Shown here: positions 19,087 through 28,726 of the stretch, piece by piece | Layout of the letters: each line of letters begins with the position of its first letter | How positions within the stretch are numbered: position 1 is the first letter of the stretch | Origin: Calothrix sp. NIES-4105 | Lineage (GTDB): Bacteria; Cyanobacteriota; Cyanobacteriia; Cyanobacteriales; Nostocaceae | Length of the DNA: 64,000 nt | Assembly (NCBI RefSeq): GCF_002368415.1 | Contig: NZ_AP018290.1 | Coordinates: 5,097,614 to 5,161,613, forward strand | Reading direction: 5' to 3' | The notes under the pieces: generated by a model | Told to the model about the DNA's origin: nothing | Databases searched by the model: none | Seen by the model: the letters and a program-made list of their open reading frames with translations, nothing else | Program-made: the position numbers and the translations under genes

Positions 19087-21204
19087 CTACAAGAGTAATT
19101 TATCTGGTGTTAATGGTAGACTTCGCAGGCGCCTACCTGTGGCATGATACACAGCGTTGGCTATTGCTGCAGAAACTCCTGTAATACCAATTTCTCCTAC
19201 TCCTCTAACTCCCGCAGGGTTAAAGTTAGTATCAGGTTCACCAACAAATATTACATCTATACGGGGAATATCCGCATGTGCTGCATAGTGATATGTTGCT
19301 AAGTCATATACAACGGGATAACCTATATTTGGGTCAAACTGACATTCTTCCATTAACGCATGGCTAATACCCATTATCACACCACCGCGTACTTGACTCG
19401 CTGCGGTTTTGGCGTTGATGACTTGTCCTATATCTATTACTGACAACCAACGAACTACACGCAACCTACCAATACTTTCATCAATCGCGACTTCACAAAA
19501 GTGGGCGCCCCATGATTGAAAGGCAAATTTCTTACTTTCTTCTCCTGGCTTAGATGATGCTGTAGCTTCAAATGCGGCGCCACCAGATTTTTCGAGTAGT
19601 GCAAATGCTTCTTGGGCTGTTTTGACTTCGGCTTGTTTAAGAACTTCTTGACATGCTGCCATTACAGCAGGCGCTATTGATGCGCTCATCATCGAACCAC
19701 CTGCCATACCTCCATCTGGAAGTCGTGAGTCACCAAGTTCAACACGAATTTTTTCTACTGGTATTTGTAGGGTTTCGGCGGCAACCATTGCTGCTACTGT
19801 ATAAGCACCTGTTCCCATATCATTACCAGCAGTTAAAACTTGTGCTGTACCATCTTTCAACAAGCGAACTTTGACTGAAGCTGCACCACGTAAACCTGGA
19901 AATGTTGATGCCGCCATTCCCCAGCCAATTAACTTTCCATCACGAGTCAAAGCACGCGGGGAAGTGGCTCGCTCTTTCCAACCAAACTTCTCAGAACCAA
20001 CTTTCAAACAGTCCGCAAAATGTTTGGCGCTGAAAGGAAGGTTTTTACGCTGATGAATTTTGGTTTCATTTTTAAGTCGCAACTCTACAGGGTCAATTTT
20101 TAAATTCCATGCGAGTTCATCCATCGCTGATTCTAACGCCCACATTCCCGGATTCTCACCCGGTCCCCGCATAAAAGTTGGTACTCCAACGTTCATCACC
20201 GCTAGTTCCTGCATTAAGCGCAGGTTGTCAGTTTTATACATTGCAGGAGTAACACTCGTACAACCTTCTGTAAATACATCTACAGGCGATGTCACTGATT
20301 TGACTTCATGGTCAATTGCAGTAATCGTACCATCCGTAGTAGCACCCAAACGAATTATTTGCTCGGTTTCGGAGCGATGTCCAACTAAAGCAGTCATCTG
20401 GCGCCGACTTAAAACAACTTTCAGCGGTCGTTTAATTTCTTTTGCTGCTGCTGCACAAAGAATAGCGTGCGACCAAGGAAAGGCTTTAGAACCAAAACCA
20501 CCACCTATATACGGACTAATTATTCGCACTTTTTCTGTTGGTACACCTAGTAATTCTGCGTAGGTACGTTGTGAACCTAAAACGAATTGACTATGCTCAT
20601 ATATAGTAACTCCATCGCCTTCAAGCCAATCTACAATGATGGCATGAGGTTCCATTGGAGCATGAAGCTCGGTAGATGTTTGATAAGTTTCAACAACTTT
20701 TGCGGTTGCGTTTGCCATCCCCTTACTAATATCACCCGTCGAAAACTTCATTTCCTCGCCAAAACTTGGTGGCGCCTCTTTGAAGTTTGCAATACTAGCA
20801 TCAATTACAAGTGGTTGAGGACTATAATCAACCAGTACACGCGAAGCTGCATCGCGCGCACGCTCAAAAGTATCAGCAATTACAAGCCCAATAATTTGCC
20901 CTGCATAATGAACTTGATTATCAGATAAAGGCAAACGTGCTTCATAAATCTTTGATTTGGCAAAGTTATTTGTAGGCTTAAATATTTTGGGTGCATTTAA
21001 GTGCGTGAATACCGCAATAACTCCAGGTGCCTTAGTAGCCTCACTAATATCAATACGCTGAATTTCTCCACTGGCAATAGTTGATGTAACAACATATCCA
21101 TGAACTAAATTAGGCAGTTGATGTTCTGCTGAATAAGTTGCGGCGCCAGTAACTTTTGCTATACCATCTTTACGACTAACCGATTTCCCTATAACTTGAC
21201 TCAT
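19087..21204 (-). CDS. Molybdenum aldehyde oxidoreductase, molybdopterin (large) subunit, PaoC-like
   Basis: 705 residues. A xanthine-oxidase-family large subunit with VTGAATYSAEHQLPNLVHGY at the start, the Moco-site loop SPYIGGGFGSKAFPWSH, FMRGPGENPGMWALESAMDE, and the C-terminal GVRGVGEIGITG holding the catalytic Glu. The length fits the three-subunit PaoABC/YagTSR type. It probably oxidises aldehydes. It is last in the operon and its start overlaps the FAD subunit stop by 4 bases (ATGA), consistent with coupling and stoichiometric assembly. Confidence 0.93.
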   Translation of the reverse strand: MSQVIGKSVSRKDGIAKVTGAATYSAEHQLPNLVHGYVVTSTIASGEIQRIDISEATKAPGVIAVFTHLNAPKIFKPTNNFAKSKIYEARLPLSDNQVHYAGQIIGLVIADTFERARDAASRVLVDYSPQPLVIDASIANFKEAPPSFGEEMKFSTGDISKGMANATAKVVETYQTSTELHAPMEPHAIIVDWLEGDGVTIYEHSQFVLGSQRTYAELLGVPTEKVRIISPYIGGGFGSKAFPWSHAILCAAAAKEIKRPLKVVLSRRQMTALVGHRSETEQIIRLGATTDGTITAIDHEVKSVTSPVDVFTEGCTSVTPAMYKTDNLRLMQELAVMNVGVPTFMRGPGENPGMWALESAMDELAWNLKIDPVELRLKNETKIHQRKNLPFSAKHFADCLKVGSEKFGWKERATSPRALTRDGKLIGWGMAASTFPGLRGAASVKVRLLKDGTAQVLTAGNDMGTGAYTVAAMVAAETLQIPVEKIRVELGDSRLPDGGMAGGSMMSASIAPAVMAACQEVLKQAEVKTAQEAFALLEKSGGAAFEATASSKPGEESKKFAFQSWGAHFCEVAIDESIGRLRVVRWLSVIDIGQVINAKTAASQVRGGVIMGISHALMEECQFDPNIGYPVVYDLATYHYAAHADIPRIDVIFVGEPDTNFNPAGVRGVGEIGITGVSAAIANAVYHATGRRLRSLPLTPDKLLL

Positions 21205-22181
21205 GCTATCCCACCTCCATTAGCTGATACCATTAATGCGCGACGAATAGCACGTTTGCTCATTTCCACTTTGAACTTGTTATGTTCTAACGGTTGAGCG
21301 TTGCGAAGTGCTAAGTCGGCAGCTTGTTGAAATAACGTTTCATCAACAGCCTTACCAACCAAAAACTGCTCTGCTTCTTGTGTACGCCAAGGTTTGTGTG
21401 CAACACCACCTAATGCAATTCGAGCGTTACGAATCTTATTATTATCAATATCAAGAATGGCAGCTACTGAAATAAGCGCGAAACTATAAGAAGCGCGGTC
21501 ACGCAATTTCAAATACACTCCCGATTTCGCATTTATATTTGCAGGTAATATTACAGCAGTAATAATTTCCCCCTCCTCAAGTACAGTATCACGTTCAGGT
21601 CGATTACCTGGTAAACGATGAAACTCACTAAAAGGAATTTGGCGCCGACCTTCTGTTCCTTCAACTTCAACAACTGCATCCAAAGCTGCTAATGCGACAC
21701 ACATATCCGAAGGATTTACAGCTACACATTTATCGCTTGCTCCAAAAATTGCGTGCATCCGATTTATTCCCGTTGCTGCCGGACATCCACTTCCAGGCTG
21801 TCTTTTATTACAACCAAACGCAGTGTCATAATAATAAGGGCAACGAGTACGCTGCATCAAATTTCCACCAACAGTTGCAACGTTACGAATTTGCTGCGAT
21901 GCTCCTGCTAATATTGCCCGTGACAATATTGGATAGTTTTGTCGCACTTGTGGATAGTCTGCTACTTGGGTATTAGTAACCAAGGCGCCTAACCGTAACC
22001 CGTTTTCAGTGCTTTCAATCTTTTTTAAATCAAGACGAGAAATATCAATAACTTGCGTCGGTTGGTCAAGAAAAACCTTCATCCGGTCAACTAAATTTGT
22101 GCCACCAGCAATAAGTATTGCTTGCGTTGTACCAACAGTATCTTCTATTGTAGTTGCCCGTGTGTAGTTAAAATTCTTCAT
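21201..22181 (-). CDS. Aldehyde oxidoreductase FAD subunit with extra Cys cluster, PaoB-like
   Basis: 326 residues. FAD-binding motifs ILIAGGTNLVDRMK and QIRNVATVGGNLMQRTRCPY are present. The insertion TRCPYYYDTAFGCNKRQPGS, GCPAATGINR and ASDKCVAVNP supplies the Cys residues that in E. coli PaoB hold an additional [4Fe-4S] cluster, a mark of this subfamily. It passes electrons from the Moco subunit toward the acceptor. Overlaps both neighbours by 4 bases. Confidence 0.92.
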   Translation of the reverse strand: MKNFNYTRATTIEDTVGTTQAILIAGGTNLVDRMKVFLDQPTQVIDISRLDLKKIESTENGLRLGALVTNTQVADYPQVRQNYPILSRAILAGASQQIRNVATVGGNLMQRTRCPYYYDTAFGCNKRQPGSGCPAATGINRMHAIFGASDKCVAVNPSDMCVALAALDAVVEVEGTEGRRQIPFSEFHRLPGNRPERDTVLEEGEIITAVILPANINAKSGVYLKLRDRASYSFALISVAAILDIDNNKIRNARIALGGVAHKPWRTQEAEQFLVGKAVDETLFQQAADLALRNAQPLEHNKFKVEMSKRAIRRALMVSANGGGIA

Positions 22182-22885
22182 GCTAATCCTTCTTGTCCTT
22201 GCACCATTACTAACGCTGCTGGTTCTGGTGGCACCTGTCCTGCTACTTGCTGTATTGCCGCGACAATACCGTTATAAGCACTACAGCGACATAAATTACC
22301 ACTCATTCGTTCACGAATTTCTAATTCTGAAAGATTTACTAATTGCGACACATTTTGAAAATCTTCTGAAACTACACTCGCACAACCTTGCTTAACTTCA
22401 TCAATTAATGCTGCCGCTGCACAAATTTGACCTGGAGTGCAATAACCACATTGAAAACCATCATTTTCAATAAATGCCAACTGCATCGGGTGAAGGTCAT
22501 CACCTTGAGTCAAACCTTCAATTGTTGTAATTTCTTTACCTTCCTGCATTACAGCCAGCGATAAACACGAATAAACGCGCTGCCCATCAATTATGACAGT
22601 GCAGGCGCCGCATTGTCCGTGGTCGCAACCTTTTTTACTACCTGTTAGCTGTAACCGTTCACGTAAGGCATCAAGTAAAGTCACGCGAGGCTCTATCGCG
22701 AGTGTATACTTTTCACCATTAATATTAAGGTCAACAGTGATTTCTCCGACTTCTACTTTCACGCTCTGTTTGTCTTGAGTAGCTCTAACTGGTGATGCAA
22801 GAGCTACGGCGCCAACTGTGGCTGCAACCTGCGTTTTTAATCCTTGCTGTAAAGCGTTATTAGGTCTATCATCGTTGTTACTCAT
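22178..22885 (-). CDS. Aldehyde oxidoreductase 2Fe-2S subunit, PaoA-like
   Basis: 235 residues. Two [2Fe-2S] domains: GCDHGQCGACTVIIDGQRVY, and GFQCGYCTPGQI plus SGNLCRCSAYNGI. The N-terminal 40 residues (NALQQGLKTQVAATVGAVAL, then ASPVRA) look like a Tat-type hydrophobic leader, but the twin arginine seen in E. coli PaoA is absent. Export may therefore be lost or different, and the complex could be cytoplasmic. First gene of the operon. Confidence 0.93.
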   Translation of the reverse strand: MSNNDDRPNNALQQGLKTQVAATVGAVALASPVRATQDKQSVKVEVGEITVDLNINGEKYTLAIEPRVTLLDALRERLQLTGSKKGCDHGQCGACTVIIDGQRVYSCLSLAVMQEGKEITTIEGLTQGDDLHPMQLAFIENDGFQCGYCTPGQICAAAALIDEVKQGCASVVSEDFQNVSQLVNLSELEIRERMSGNLCRCSAYNGIVAAIQQVAGQVPPEPAALVMVQGQEGLA

Positions 22886-23355
22886 GAATTACCCCACTGT
22901 CTTTGTAAGTTTAATATGCTAAATATGTCGCAGGATAGATGTTTGAAAAATCATTTTAGCGCTAACAGTAGCAATAACTCCCTTGTTTGTTGTCTAATAC
23001 AAATATAGATGATTGCATCAAGAAATACTATTTTATCTAATGCTAGCTTTGATTATAACCAATATTCTGATTTCTTTCCTTTGTGCCCTTTGTGTACTTT
23101 GTGGTTCGTTAAATAAATATGATTTTTTACGAATATTAAGGACTATTATATAGATTTAATGGTTAATAATTAATCATTTAGATAAAATATGATTTTTATA
23201 TCATAATATTTTTTTTATTAAATAACAAACCAGAAAAAAGGCAAAATTAAAAAAATACTATACATAGATTTGCAACTTATTAAAAAAGTCCGTAATCTGA
23301 TTTAACAAAATGATTTAGGATTACTATATTAATCCTTTTGTATTCTGATTTTTCT
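22886..23355. other. Intergenic region between divergent operons
   Basis: Very AT-rich, with runs such as ATATTTTTTTTATTAAATAA near 23205. It holds the promoters of the aldehyde oxidoreductase operon and of the acetyltransferase, and a CTTTGTG-type repeat at about 23075-23113. No gene seen. Confidence 0.6.
23075..23113. repeat. CTTTGTG-type dispersed repeat
   Basis: TTTCCTTTGTGCCCTTTGTG then TACTTTGTGGTTCGTT. It belongs to the same family as the copies at 18961, 27979, 41122, 48050 and 49235. Confidence 0.7.
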
Positions 23356-23910
23356 ATGATTCGCCTTGCAACTGCTGATGATGCTGCTTCAATTCAAGCA
23401 ATATACGCTCCGTTTTGCCTATCATCACCAATAACATTTGAGACAGAGGCACCTACTATTGAACAGATGCAACAGCGAATAACCAAACTTCTTCTTCAAT
23501 ATCCTTGGTTGGTGTATTGTTCTAATAATGAAGTTTTAGGTTATGCTTATGCGGCGCCTCACCATGAACGTGTAGCTTATCAATGGTCAGTAAATGTGAG
23601 TGTTTATATACATGAACGCGCGCGACGTATGGGAATTGGAAAAAGTTTATATACTACTTTATTTGAAGTCTTAAAACTTCAAGGCTATTACAACGCATAC
23701 GCAGGTGTAACACAACCTAATATACCAAGTATGTGCCTGCATGAATCATTAGGTTTTCAGCACGTTGGTACTTATAAAAATGCTGGATATAAATGTGGTG
23801 AATGGCATGATGTTACTTGGTTAGGACTCATACTACAACAAACGGCGCCTAACCCTAAACCGCCTAGTAGTATTAAAGAATTTCAAAATACTGATTTGCA
23901 ACGGATATAA
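23356..23910 (+). CDS. GNAT N-acetyltransferase, phosphinothricin acetyltransferase-like
   Basis: The ATG at 23356 is preferred over the TTG at 23338, giving 184 residues. MIRLATADDAASIQAIYAPF and SPITFETEAPTIEQMQQRI are the family's usual start; acetyl-CoA binding is in RARRMGIGKSLY; ESLGFQHVGTYKNAGYKCGE, then WHDVTWL, completes the fold. Pat-like enzymes acetylate small amines such as methionine sulfoximine or phosphinothricin; the native substrate is unknown. A 17-base inverted repeat overlaps its stop codon. Confidence 0.9.
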   Translation: MIRLATADDAASIQAIYAPFCLSSPITFETEAPTIEQMQQRITKLLLQYPWLVYCSNNEVLGYAYAAPHHERVAYQWSVNVSVYIHERARRMGIGKSLYTTLFEVLKLQGYYNAYAGVTQPNIPSMCLHESLGFQHVGTYKNAGYKCGEWHDVTWLGLILQQTAPNPKPPSSIKEFQNTDLQRI

Positions 23911-23983
23911 CGGATGTAACGGATGAGTTGTTCGTAACGAACAAATTTTTGCTTTTTAAAATTACCCATCCGTTACATCCGTT
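23909..23983. terminator. Bidirectional hairpin between convergent genes
   Basis: AACGGATGTAACGGATG at 23909-23925 pairs perfectly with CATCCGTTACATCCGTT at 23967-23983. Short AACGGAT units repeat inside each arm (seven-base period). It lies between the acetyltransferase stop and the sir stop, a likely shared terminator. Confidence 0.7.
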
Positions 23984-23993
23984 GCCAGCAGGA

Positions 23994-25808
23994 TTACTTT
24001 TTCTTTTTAGATTTGGTTTTTACGCTAACTTCTTCAACTCCAGGTTGATAGCTCTCACTGAAAGAACGAATAGCATCAAAACCAACGCGCGCACAAAAAT
24101 CTCCAAAGGTTTCACTCTTCTTGCGCGACTTTTTGAAGAATACAAAAATTGGTTCGAGGAAAGTCTCTAGGTCATCAACGTGCATTTTTTCGGTGTACGG
24201 TTGTGCTAGTCGAGTTTGATTTCGACATCCACCAAGCCAAACTTGATATGATAAAGGCGCACTTCCGACAAATCCTAATTCTGCCATATAAGGACGCGCG
24301 CATCCGTTCGGACACCCAGTCATTCTAGTAACAAAATGCTCATCCGGCAACCCGACTTTATCAAGTAATGCTCGTATCCGTTGTAAAAATGAAGGTATCG
24401 CGCGTTCAGACTCAGTTACTGCTAAACCACATGTGGGCAAAGCAGGACATGCCATAGAGAATCTTTCTAGCGAGTCAATTTTCATAGGGTCAGTAACTAC
24501 ACCATAACCATTAAGAATTGCTTCGATGTCTTTTTTGTTTTCTGGTGTAATGTTACATAACAACGCATTCTGATGTGGTGTTAGGTGTATTGGTAAGTTG
24601 TATTTCTCAACAATTTCCCGCAATGCTGTTTTGAGCTTGAAGTCACCTTCGTCTTTAACGCGCCCATTGTCGATGGAAATACCTAAGAATAAATTACCAT
24701 CCCCTTGCTCGTGCCAGCCGAGAAAGTCATGATATCTAAATTTGATTAGTTTTTTAAAAGGTTCGACGGCTTTACCGAAGTATTCTTCGACTTTCGCGCG
24801 GAACTTGTCAACGCCCCAATCATTTATTAAATACTTTAATCGAGCATGGCGCCTGTCGGTTCTATCACCATAATCGCGCTGTGTGGCAACAATTGCTTTT
24901 ACCAAGTCGTAAACGTCTTCTTTATTGACGTAACAAATAGGGTCTGCGATACGCGCGAAGGTTTCTTCTTTGTTGTGAGTTCGTCCTAAACCCCCACCAG
25001 CAAATACATCAAACCCTTTAAGCTCTCCTTTTTTATTGGTTATCACAACCAAAGTCAAATCTTGACTATATAAATCAATTGAATTATCTCCTGGTACTGT
25101 CACGCTCACTTTAAACTTACGTGGCATATAGTACGTACCATAGATAGGTTCTGGGTTGTCATGAACAACAGTACCCGTACCATTTTTTTGACGTGCTGCT
25201 ACGACTTCTGGGTTTTCTTCAGCACTGATAGCTTTTTCACCATCTAACCAAATTTCATAATAAGCTCCTGTTTGTGGTGTTAGTAGTTGGGCTATATTTT
25301 CGGCATATTCCCAAGCGTACTGATATTCAGGTCTATTTTTAAAAGGAGCAGGTGGCGCCATCACATTGCGGTTCACGTCTCCACAGGCGCCTAGGGTTGA
25401 ACCCATGCTTTGAACTATAGCAGCAATTGACGGCTTTAAATTTTTCTTTAAAATCCCATGCAGTTGAAACCCTTGGCGAGTCGTAGCACGTATTGTATGA
25501 TTACCGTATTCGTCAGCTAGTTTATCTAAAGTCAAGTACAACTGGGGTGGTACAAAACCACCAGGGTTACGTGTCCGCAGCATCATTTGATAATCTTTAT
25601 CTTGACCTTTGGCACGGTTATCACGATTATCTTGCTGGTACGAACCATGAAATTTCAAAATTTGTACAGCATCTTCACTGAAGTGATTTGTATCTTGAAG
25701 TAACTCAGTAGCGACTGGTTCACGTAAAAAGTTACTACGCTCTTTGAGTCCTTCGACTTTAGAAGGTTTGCGAGTTTCAACGGCGGGAGGAGGAGCAGAT
25801 TGTACCAT
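23994..25808 (-). CDS. sir: Ferredoxin-dependent sulfite reductase
   Basis: 604 residues with a lysine-rich tail ending KTKSKKKK. Sulfite/nitrite reductase repeats are seen ([40 protein letters not shown]). The siroheme/[4Fe-4S] Cys residues lie in [20 protein letters not shown] and [30 protein letters not shown] is the substrate arginine region. The enzyme reduces sulfite to sulfide in assimilation. Lysine tails are reported for plastid sulfite reductases that bind DNA; whether this applies here is open. Confidence 0.94.
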   Translation of the reverse strand: MVQSAPPPAVETRKPSKVEGLKERSNFLREPVATELLQDTNHFSEDAVQILKFHGSYQQDNRDNRAKGQDKDYQMMLRTRNPGGFVPPQLYLTLDKLADEYGNHTIRATTRQGFQLHGILKKNLKPSIAAIVQSMGSTLGACGDVNRNVMAPPAPFKNRPEYQYAWEYAENIAQLLTPQTGAYYEIWLDGEKAISAEENPEVVAARQKNGTGTVVHDNPEPIYGTYYMPRKFKVSVTVPGDNSIDLYSQDLTLVVITNKKGELKGFDVFAGGGLGRTHNKEETFARIADPICYVNKEDVYDLVKAIVATQRDYGDRTDRRHARLKYLINDWGVDKFRAKVEEYFGKAVEPFKKLIKFRYHDFLGWHEQGDGNLFLGISIDNGRVKDEGDFKLKTALREIVEKYNLPIHLTPHQNALLCNITPENKKDIEAILNGYGVVTDPMKIDSLERFSMACPALPTCGLAVTESERAIPSFLQRIRALLDKVGLPDEHFVTRMTGCPNGCARPYMAELGFVGSAPLSYQVWLGGCRNQTRLAQPYTEKMHVDDLETFLEPIFVFFKKSRKKSETFGDFCARVGFDAIRSFSESYQPGVEEVSVKTKSKKKK

Positions 25809-26107
25809 TTCTGTAAATTAAAGTGTTCTTATTCAGTCATCACTACACGCCGAAAGACGGTAAAATTTAGCACCCATTCGGCTTTCTTGGACGGTAATCC
25901 GGTCGGGATTAAGTTGAATTATTTATATTCTACCACGTCAAAATGCCGACTTTGCTAGTGATGTAACACTAAGACAAACCCGGCAATAATACTTATTAGT
26001 TGTTTGGAAATAGTTAATGAATTATTAGTGATAGTTAATAGGCAGGGCAGCAAACAGTAAACTTTGGATGAGCTATTAACTATTAGTTATTGGAGAAGAG
26101 CAAATTT

Positions 26108-26644
26108 TTATCTAAAGCGGTAGCCCAAACCTCCGTTGATACTAACAGCGGAAGCGGGGCTATTCTGATAAGCGTTAACACCAACAGTCGCATTGCTATA
26201 GATCATAAAATTCTTTGCTACTTCTGATTCAACACCAGCTACAACAGCAACACCATCTTTGTTGCCACTAGGAGTTGGTTTGCCGTCTTTTTCAACAAAA
26301 CTATAACCACCACCAACATAGACGTTAGTACCTTTTGCGATAGGTACATCCACAGTTAAGTGAGGGATAATTGCGCTTGTTTGGTCGCTGAAGTTAATAG
26401 TACCACGCGCGGATACTGGTAAATTCCCCAAGGGAACACGACCGGTGATATTACCACCAAAAGTTGCTGCATCTCCATTTTGACCACCGTTGGTGACACC
26501 AGCAGCAACACCAACACCGATATAGGCTGCGTCAGTACCTTTTTTAGGCGCCGCATTCGCAGAACCAGCAGACATAAACATGGGAGCAATTGCTAAAGCG
26601 GACAATGCAGAAATTGTCACAAAAGACTTCATCACACCTTTCAT
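26108..26644 (-). CDS. Exported outer-membrane beta-barrel-like protein
   Basis: 178 residues. A signal peptide (SFVTISALSALAIAPMFMSA, then GSANAAP) is followed by alternating strands typical of small barrels: AAYIGVGVAAGVTN, NITGRVPLGNLPVSARGTI, VYVGGGYSFVEKDG, and a C-terminal INGGLGYRFR that ends in an aromatic-x-Arg strand. It is likely a porin-like or OmpA-fold surface protein. No enzymatic motif. Single gene, upstream region AT-rich. Confidence 0.7.
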   Translation of the reverse strand: MKGVMKSFVTISALSALAIAPMFMSAGSANAAPKKGTDAAYIGVGVAAGVTNGGQNGDAATFGGNITGRVPLGNLPVSARGTINFSDQTSAIIPHLTVDVPIAKGTNVYVGGGYSFVEKDGKPTPSGNKDGVAVVAGVESEVAKNFMIYSNATVGVNAYQNSPASAVSINGGLGYRFR

Positions 26645-26908
26645 ATTTTTAACCTAATTTGTAAGTATCGCTTTATATTCAAGGTCGAAAAAAATACTAA
26701 AAGGTTCCAGTTGTTTTTTAGCCTTTTTAAAGTAGAAGTTGTTATTTATAAACAGTTTTTTCAGCAAATTAAATGACAAAAACATTACTATTACAGTCTT
26801 TTAACGAAAACACAGGATAATTAAATGTTTTAGATGACACTTTTATATCTGTCACACTTTCGGGAACAAATTAAGTTAGAAATAATACGCAGTAGTTGTG
26901 GGGCGAAA

Positions 26909-27853
26909 ATGCTAGAAACAAATAAAGTTTTATCTGGTTTAATGGGTGTGTGTGTCGGTGATGCCCTAGGAGTACCTGTCGAATTTACAAGTCGCGTCGA
27001 AAGAACCGCATTGCCAGTAACATCAATGCAGGGTTATGGGACATGGGATCAACCACCTGGTACTTGGTCGGATGATAGTTCACTGACTTTTTGCTTGGCA
27101 GAAAGTTTATGTAATGGGTTTTCACTTCATGCTATAGCCAAGTCGTTTTGGCATTGGTACCACGAAAGTTATTGGACTGCTAGAGGGGAGGTGTTTGACG
27201 TTGGAAATACTACGTTTATGGCAATTGTAAATTGGAAGCAAGGCGCCTCACCCGTAGACGCAGGAGGTAAAACTGAGAACAGTAATGGTAATGGTTCGCT
27301 CATGCGAATTTTACCAATAGCTTATTTACATAAGGAATTAGAATTTTCTGAATTAATCAAACGAGTACATCAAGTATCATGTATTACCCATGCTCATCCA
27401 AGGTCACAAATGGCGTGCGGGATATATATTAGTATTGCAGTTGCTTTACTTGCAGGCGCCGACAAAAATGCAGCTTACCAAGAAGGTTTGTCCAAAGTTC
27501 AGGATATTTATAGCACTGCTGAATATAATATGGAGATGCAGCATTTTCAGCGAGTCTTTAATGGCGCCATTAATAAACTACCAGTAGAGCAAATTAGTTC
27601 GGATGGGTATGTAGTTGATACGCTCGAAGCATCACTATGGTGCCTTTTAAATAGTTCTTCTTATGCTGAAGCTGTACTTAAAGCTGTTAATTTAGGATTT
27701 GATACTGATACTACTGCAGCTGTTACAGGTGAGTTGGCAGGTATTTTTTATGGTTTTGATAATATACCCAATGATTGGCTAGAACAAATCGCGCGTAAAG
27801 ATGACATTATTGATTTAGTAAATCGATTTATAAAAGCATTAGATTATAAATAA
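26909..27853 (+). CDS. ADP-ribosylglycohydrolase family protein
   Basis: The ATG at 26909 gives 314 residues starting MLETNKVLSGLMGVCVGDAL; an in-frame ATG at 26834 would add 25 unlikely residues. The Mg-binding motifs of the DraG/ARH family are present: GTWSDDSSLTFCLAE, NGNGSLMRILPIAYL, and GFDTDTTAAVTGELAGI with the Asp-x-Asp-Thr. It removes ADP-ribose from proteins or small molecules. In cyanobacteria the nitrogenase target of DraG is not established, so the substrate is open. Confidence 0.92.
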   Translation: MLETNKVLSGLMGVCVGDALGVPVEFTSRVERTALPVTSMQGYGTWDQPPGTWSDDSSLTFCLAESLCNGFSLHAIAKSFWHWYHESYWTARGEVFDVGNTTFMAIVNWKQGASPVDAGGKTENSNGNGSLMRILPIAYLHKELEFSELIKRVHQVSCITHAHPRSQMACGIYISIAVALLAGADKNAAYQEGLSKVQDIYSTAEYNMEMQHFQRVFNGAINKLPVEQISSDGYVVDTLEASLWCLLNSSSYAEAVLKAVNLGFDTDTTAAVTGELAGIFYGFDNIPNDWLEQIARKDDIIDLVNRFIKALDYK

Positions 27854-27930
27854 GGTTTGTCTCTTGTGGGCGCCAAAATTCCGCTTAGGATAAGTCACAT
27901 AGAAATATATCCTCTAGGAAAATCTTTATA

Positions 27931-28051
27931 ACTAGTGGTCTATGTCATAAGTTTTGGGATGTTCACTTCTTAAAAATTCTTTCTTTGTGTCCTTTGTGTC
28001 TTTGTGGTTCATTCCTCCAACACCCCAAAATTAATGACACAGACTACTAGT
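27931..28051. repeat. ACTAGT-bounded palindromic element, copy A
   Basis: Starts ACTAGTGGTCTATGTCATAA and ends with the related inverse AATGACACAGACTACTAGT. The inner stem GTTTTGGGATGTT / AACACCCCAAAA is specific to this copy. The loop holds a CTTTGTG-type repeat (27979-28012). It shares its final ACTAGT with copy B. Confidence 0.75.
27979..28012. repeat. CTTTGTG-type dispersed repeat
   Basis: CTTTCTTTGTGTCCTTTGTG then TCTTTGTGGTTCATT, nested in the palindromic element at 27931. Confidence 0.7.
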
Positions 28052-28236
28052 GCTTCATGTCATAAGTTTTGGCTGGTTGGCGCCTGTCGTTACGGTATGG
28101 TAGGGTGTGTGACGCTACGAAAAAACTCCACTCAAGACTATTAGACTATTAGCGTCACGCACCACCATGACTCTCCCTTTGTGTCGAGAGTGGTTTATTG
28201 CTCCAACCAGCCAAAATTAATGACATAAACCACTAG
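28046..28236. repeat. ACTAGT-bounded palindromic element, copy B
   Basis: Starts ACTAGTGCTTCATGTCATAA and ends AATGACATAAACCACTAG. The inner stem GGCTGGTTGG / CCAACCAGCC differs from that of copy A but is perfectly paired. The central part includes TTAGACTATTAGCGTCACGC and no gene. The next copy is at 57136. Confidence 0.75.
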
Positions 28237-28247
28237 AAAGCTACAAG

Positions 28248-28565
28248 TTAATTAACTTTGGTATTTTCGGAAATCCAGTTTAAATAAGGCTGTGAACCTG
28301 TGAGAATGGGAAGGGCGATAATTTCGGGCACTTCGTAGGAGTGTAATTCACGAATTTTGGTTTCTAGTGTTTCAAATAGGCGCCTGTCGGTTTTGATAAA
28401 CAACTGAAATTCAGGTTCGTTGTAAACTTGCTCTTTCCATGTATAAATTGATTGAATAGGGAATATGTTGACGCAAGCAGCAAGTTTTGATTCTACAAGT
28501 GCTTTGGCTATAGTTTCTGCTTCTTGATGTGAACTCGCTGTGACAATGACTACACAGTAATCCAT
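28248..28565 (-). CDS. cutA: Divalent-cation tolerance protein CutA
   Basis: 105 residues, normal length. CVVIVTASSHQEAETIAKAL, ACVNIFPIQSIYTWKEQV, LFIKTDRRLFETLETKIREL and VPEIIALPI are all CutA1 signatures. CutA1 forms very stable trimers and binds divalent metals; its physiological role is debated. Stands alone, with its 3' end 11 bases from the palindromic element. Confidence 0.95.
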   Translation of the reverse strand: MDYCVVIVTASSHQEAETIAKALVESKLAACVNIFPIQSIYTWKEQVYNEPEFQLFIKTDRRLFETLETKIRELHSYEVPEIIALPILTGSQPYLNWISENTKVN

Positions 28566-28726
28566 AAATATATTTATAGTTTCTATAACTGGCGCCTTTA
28601 TTATAAGTAATTAGACAAACAATGAGGGCACAGTTTAATGGTGCCCTCAAGGTAGCGAACGTTAGTAATGTAGTTCATTTTTCATAGTCCATCTCGCGTT
28701 CTTGAGTACTGACTAATGATTTATAA

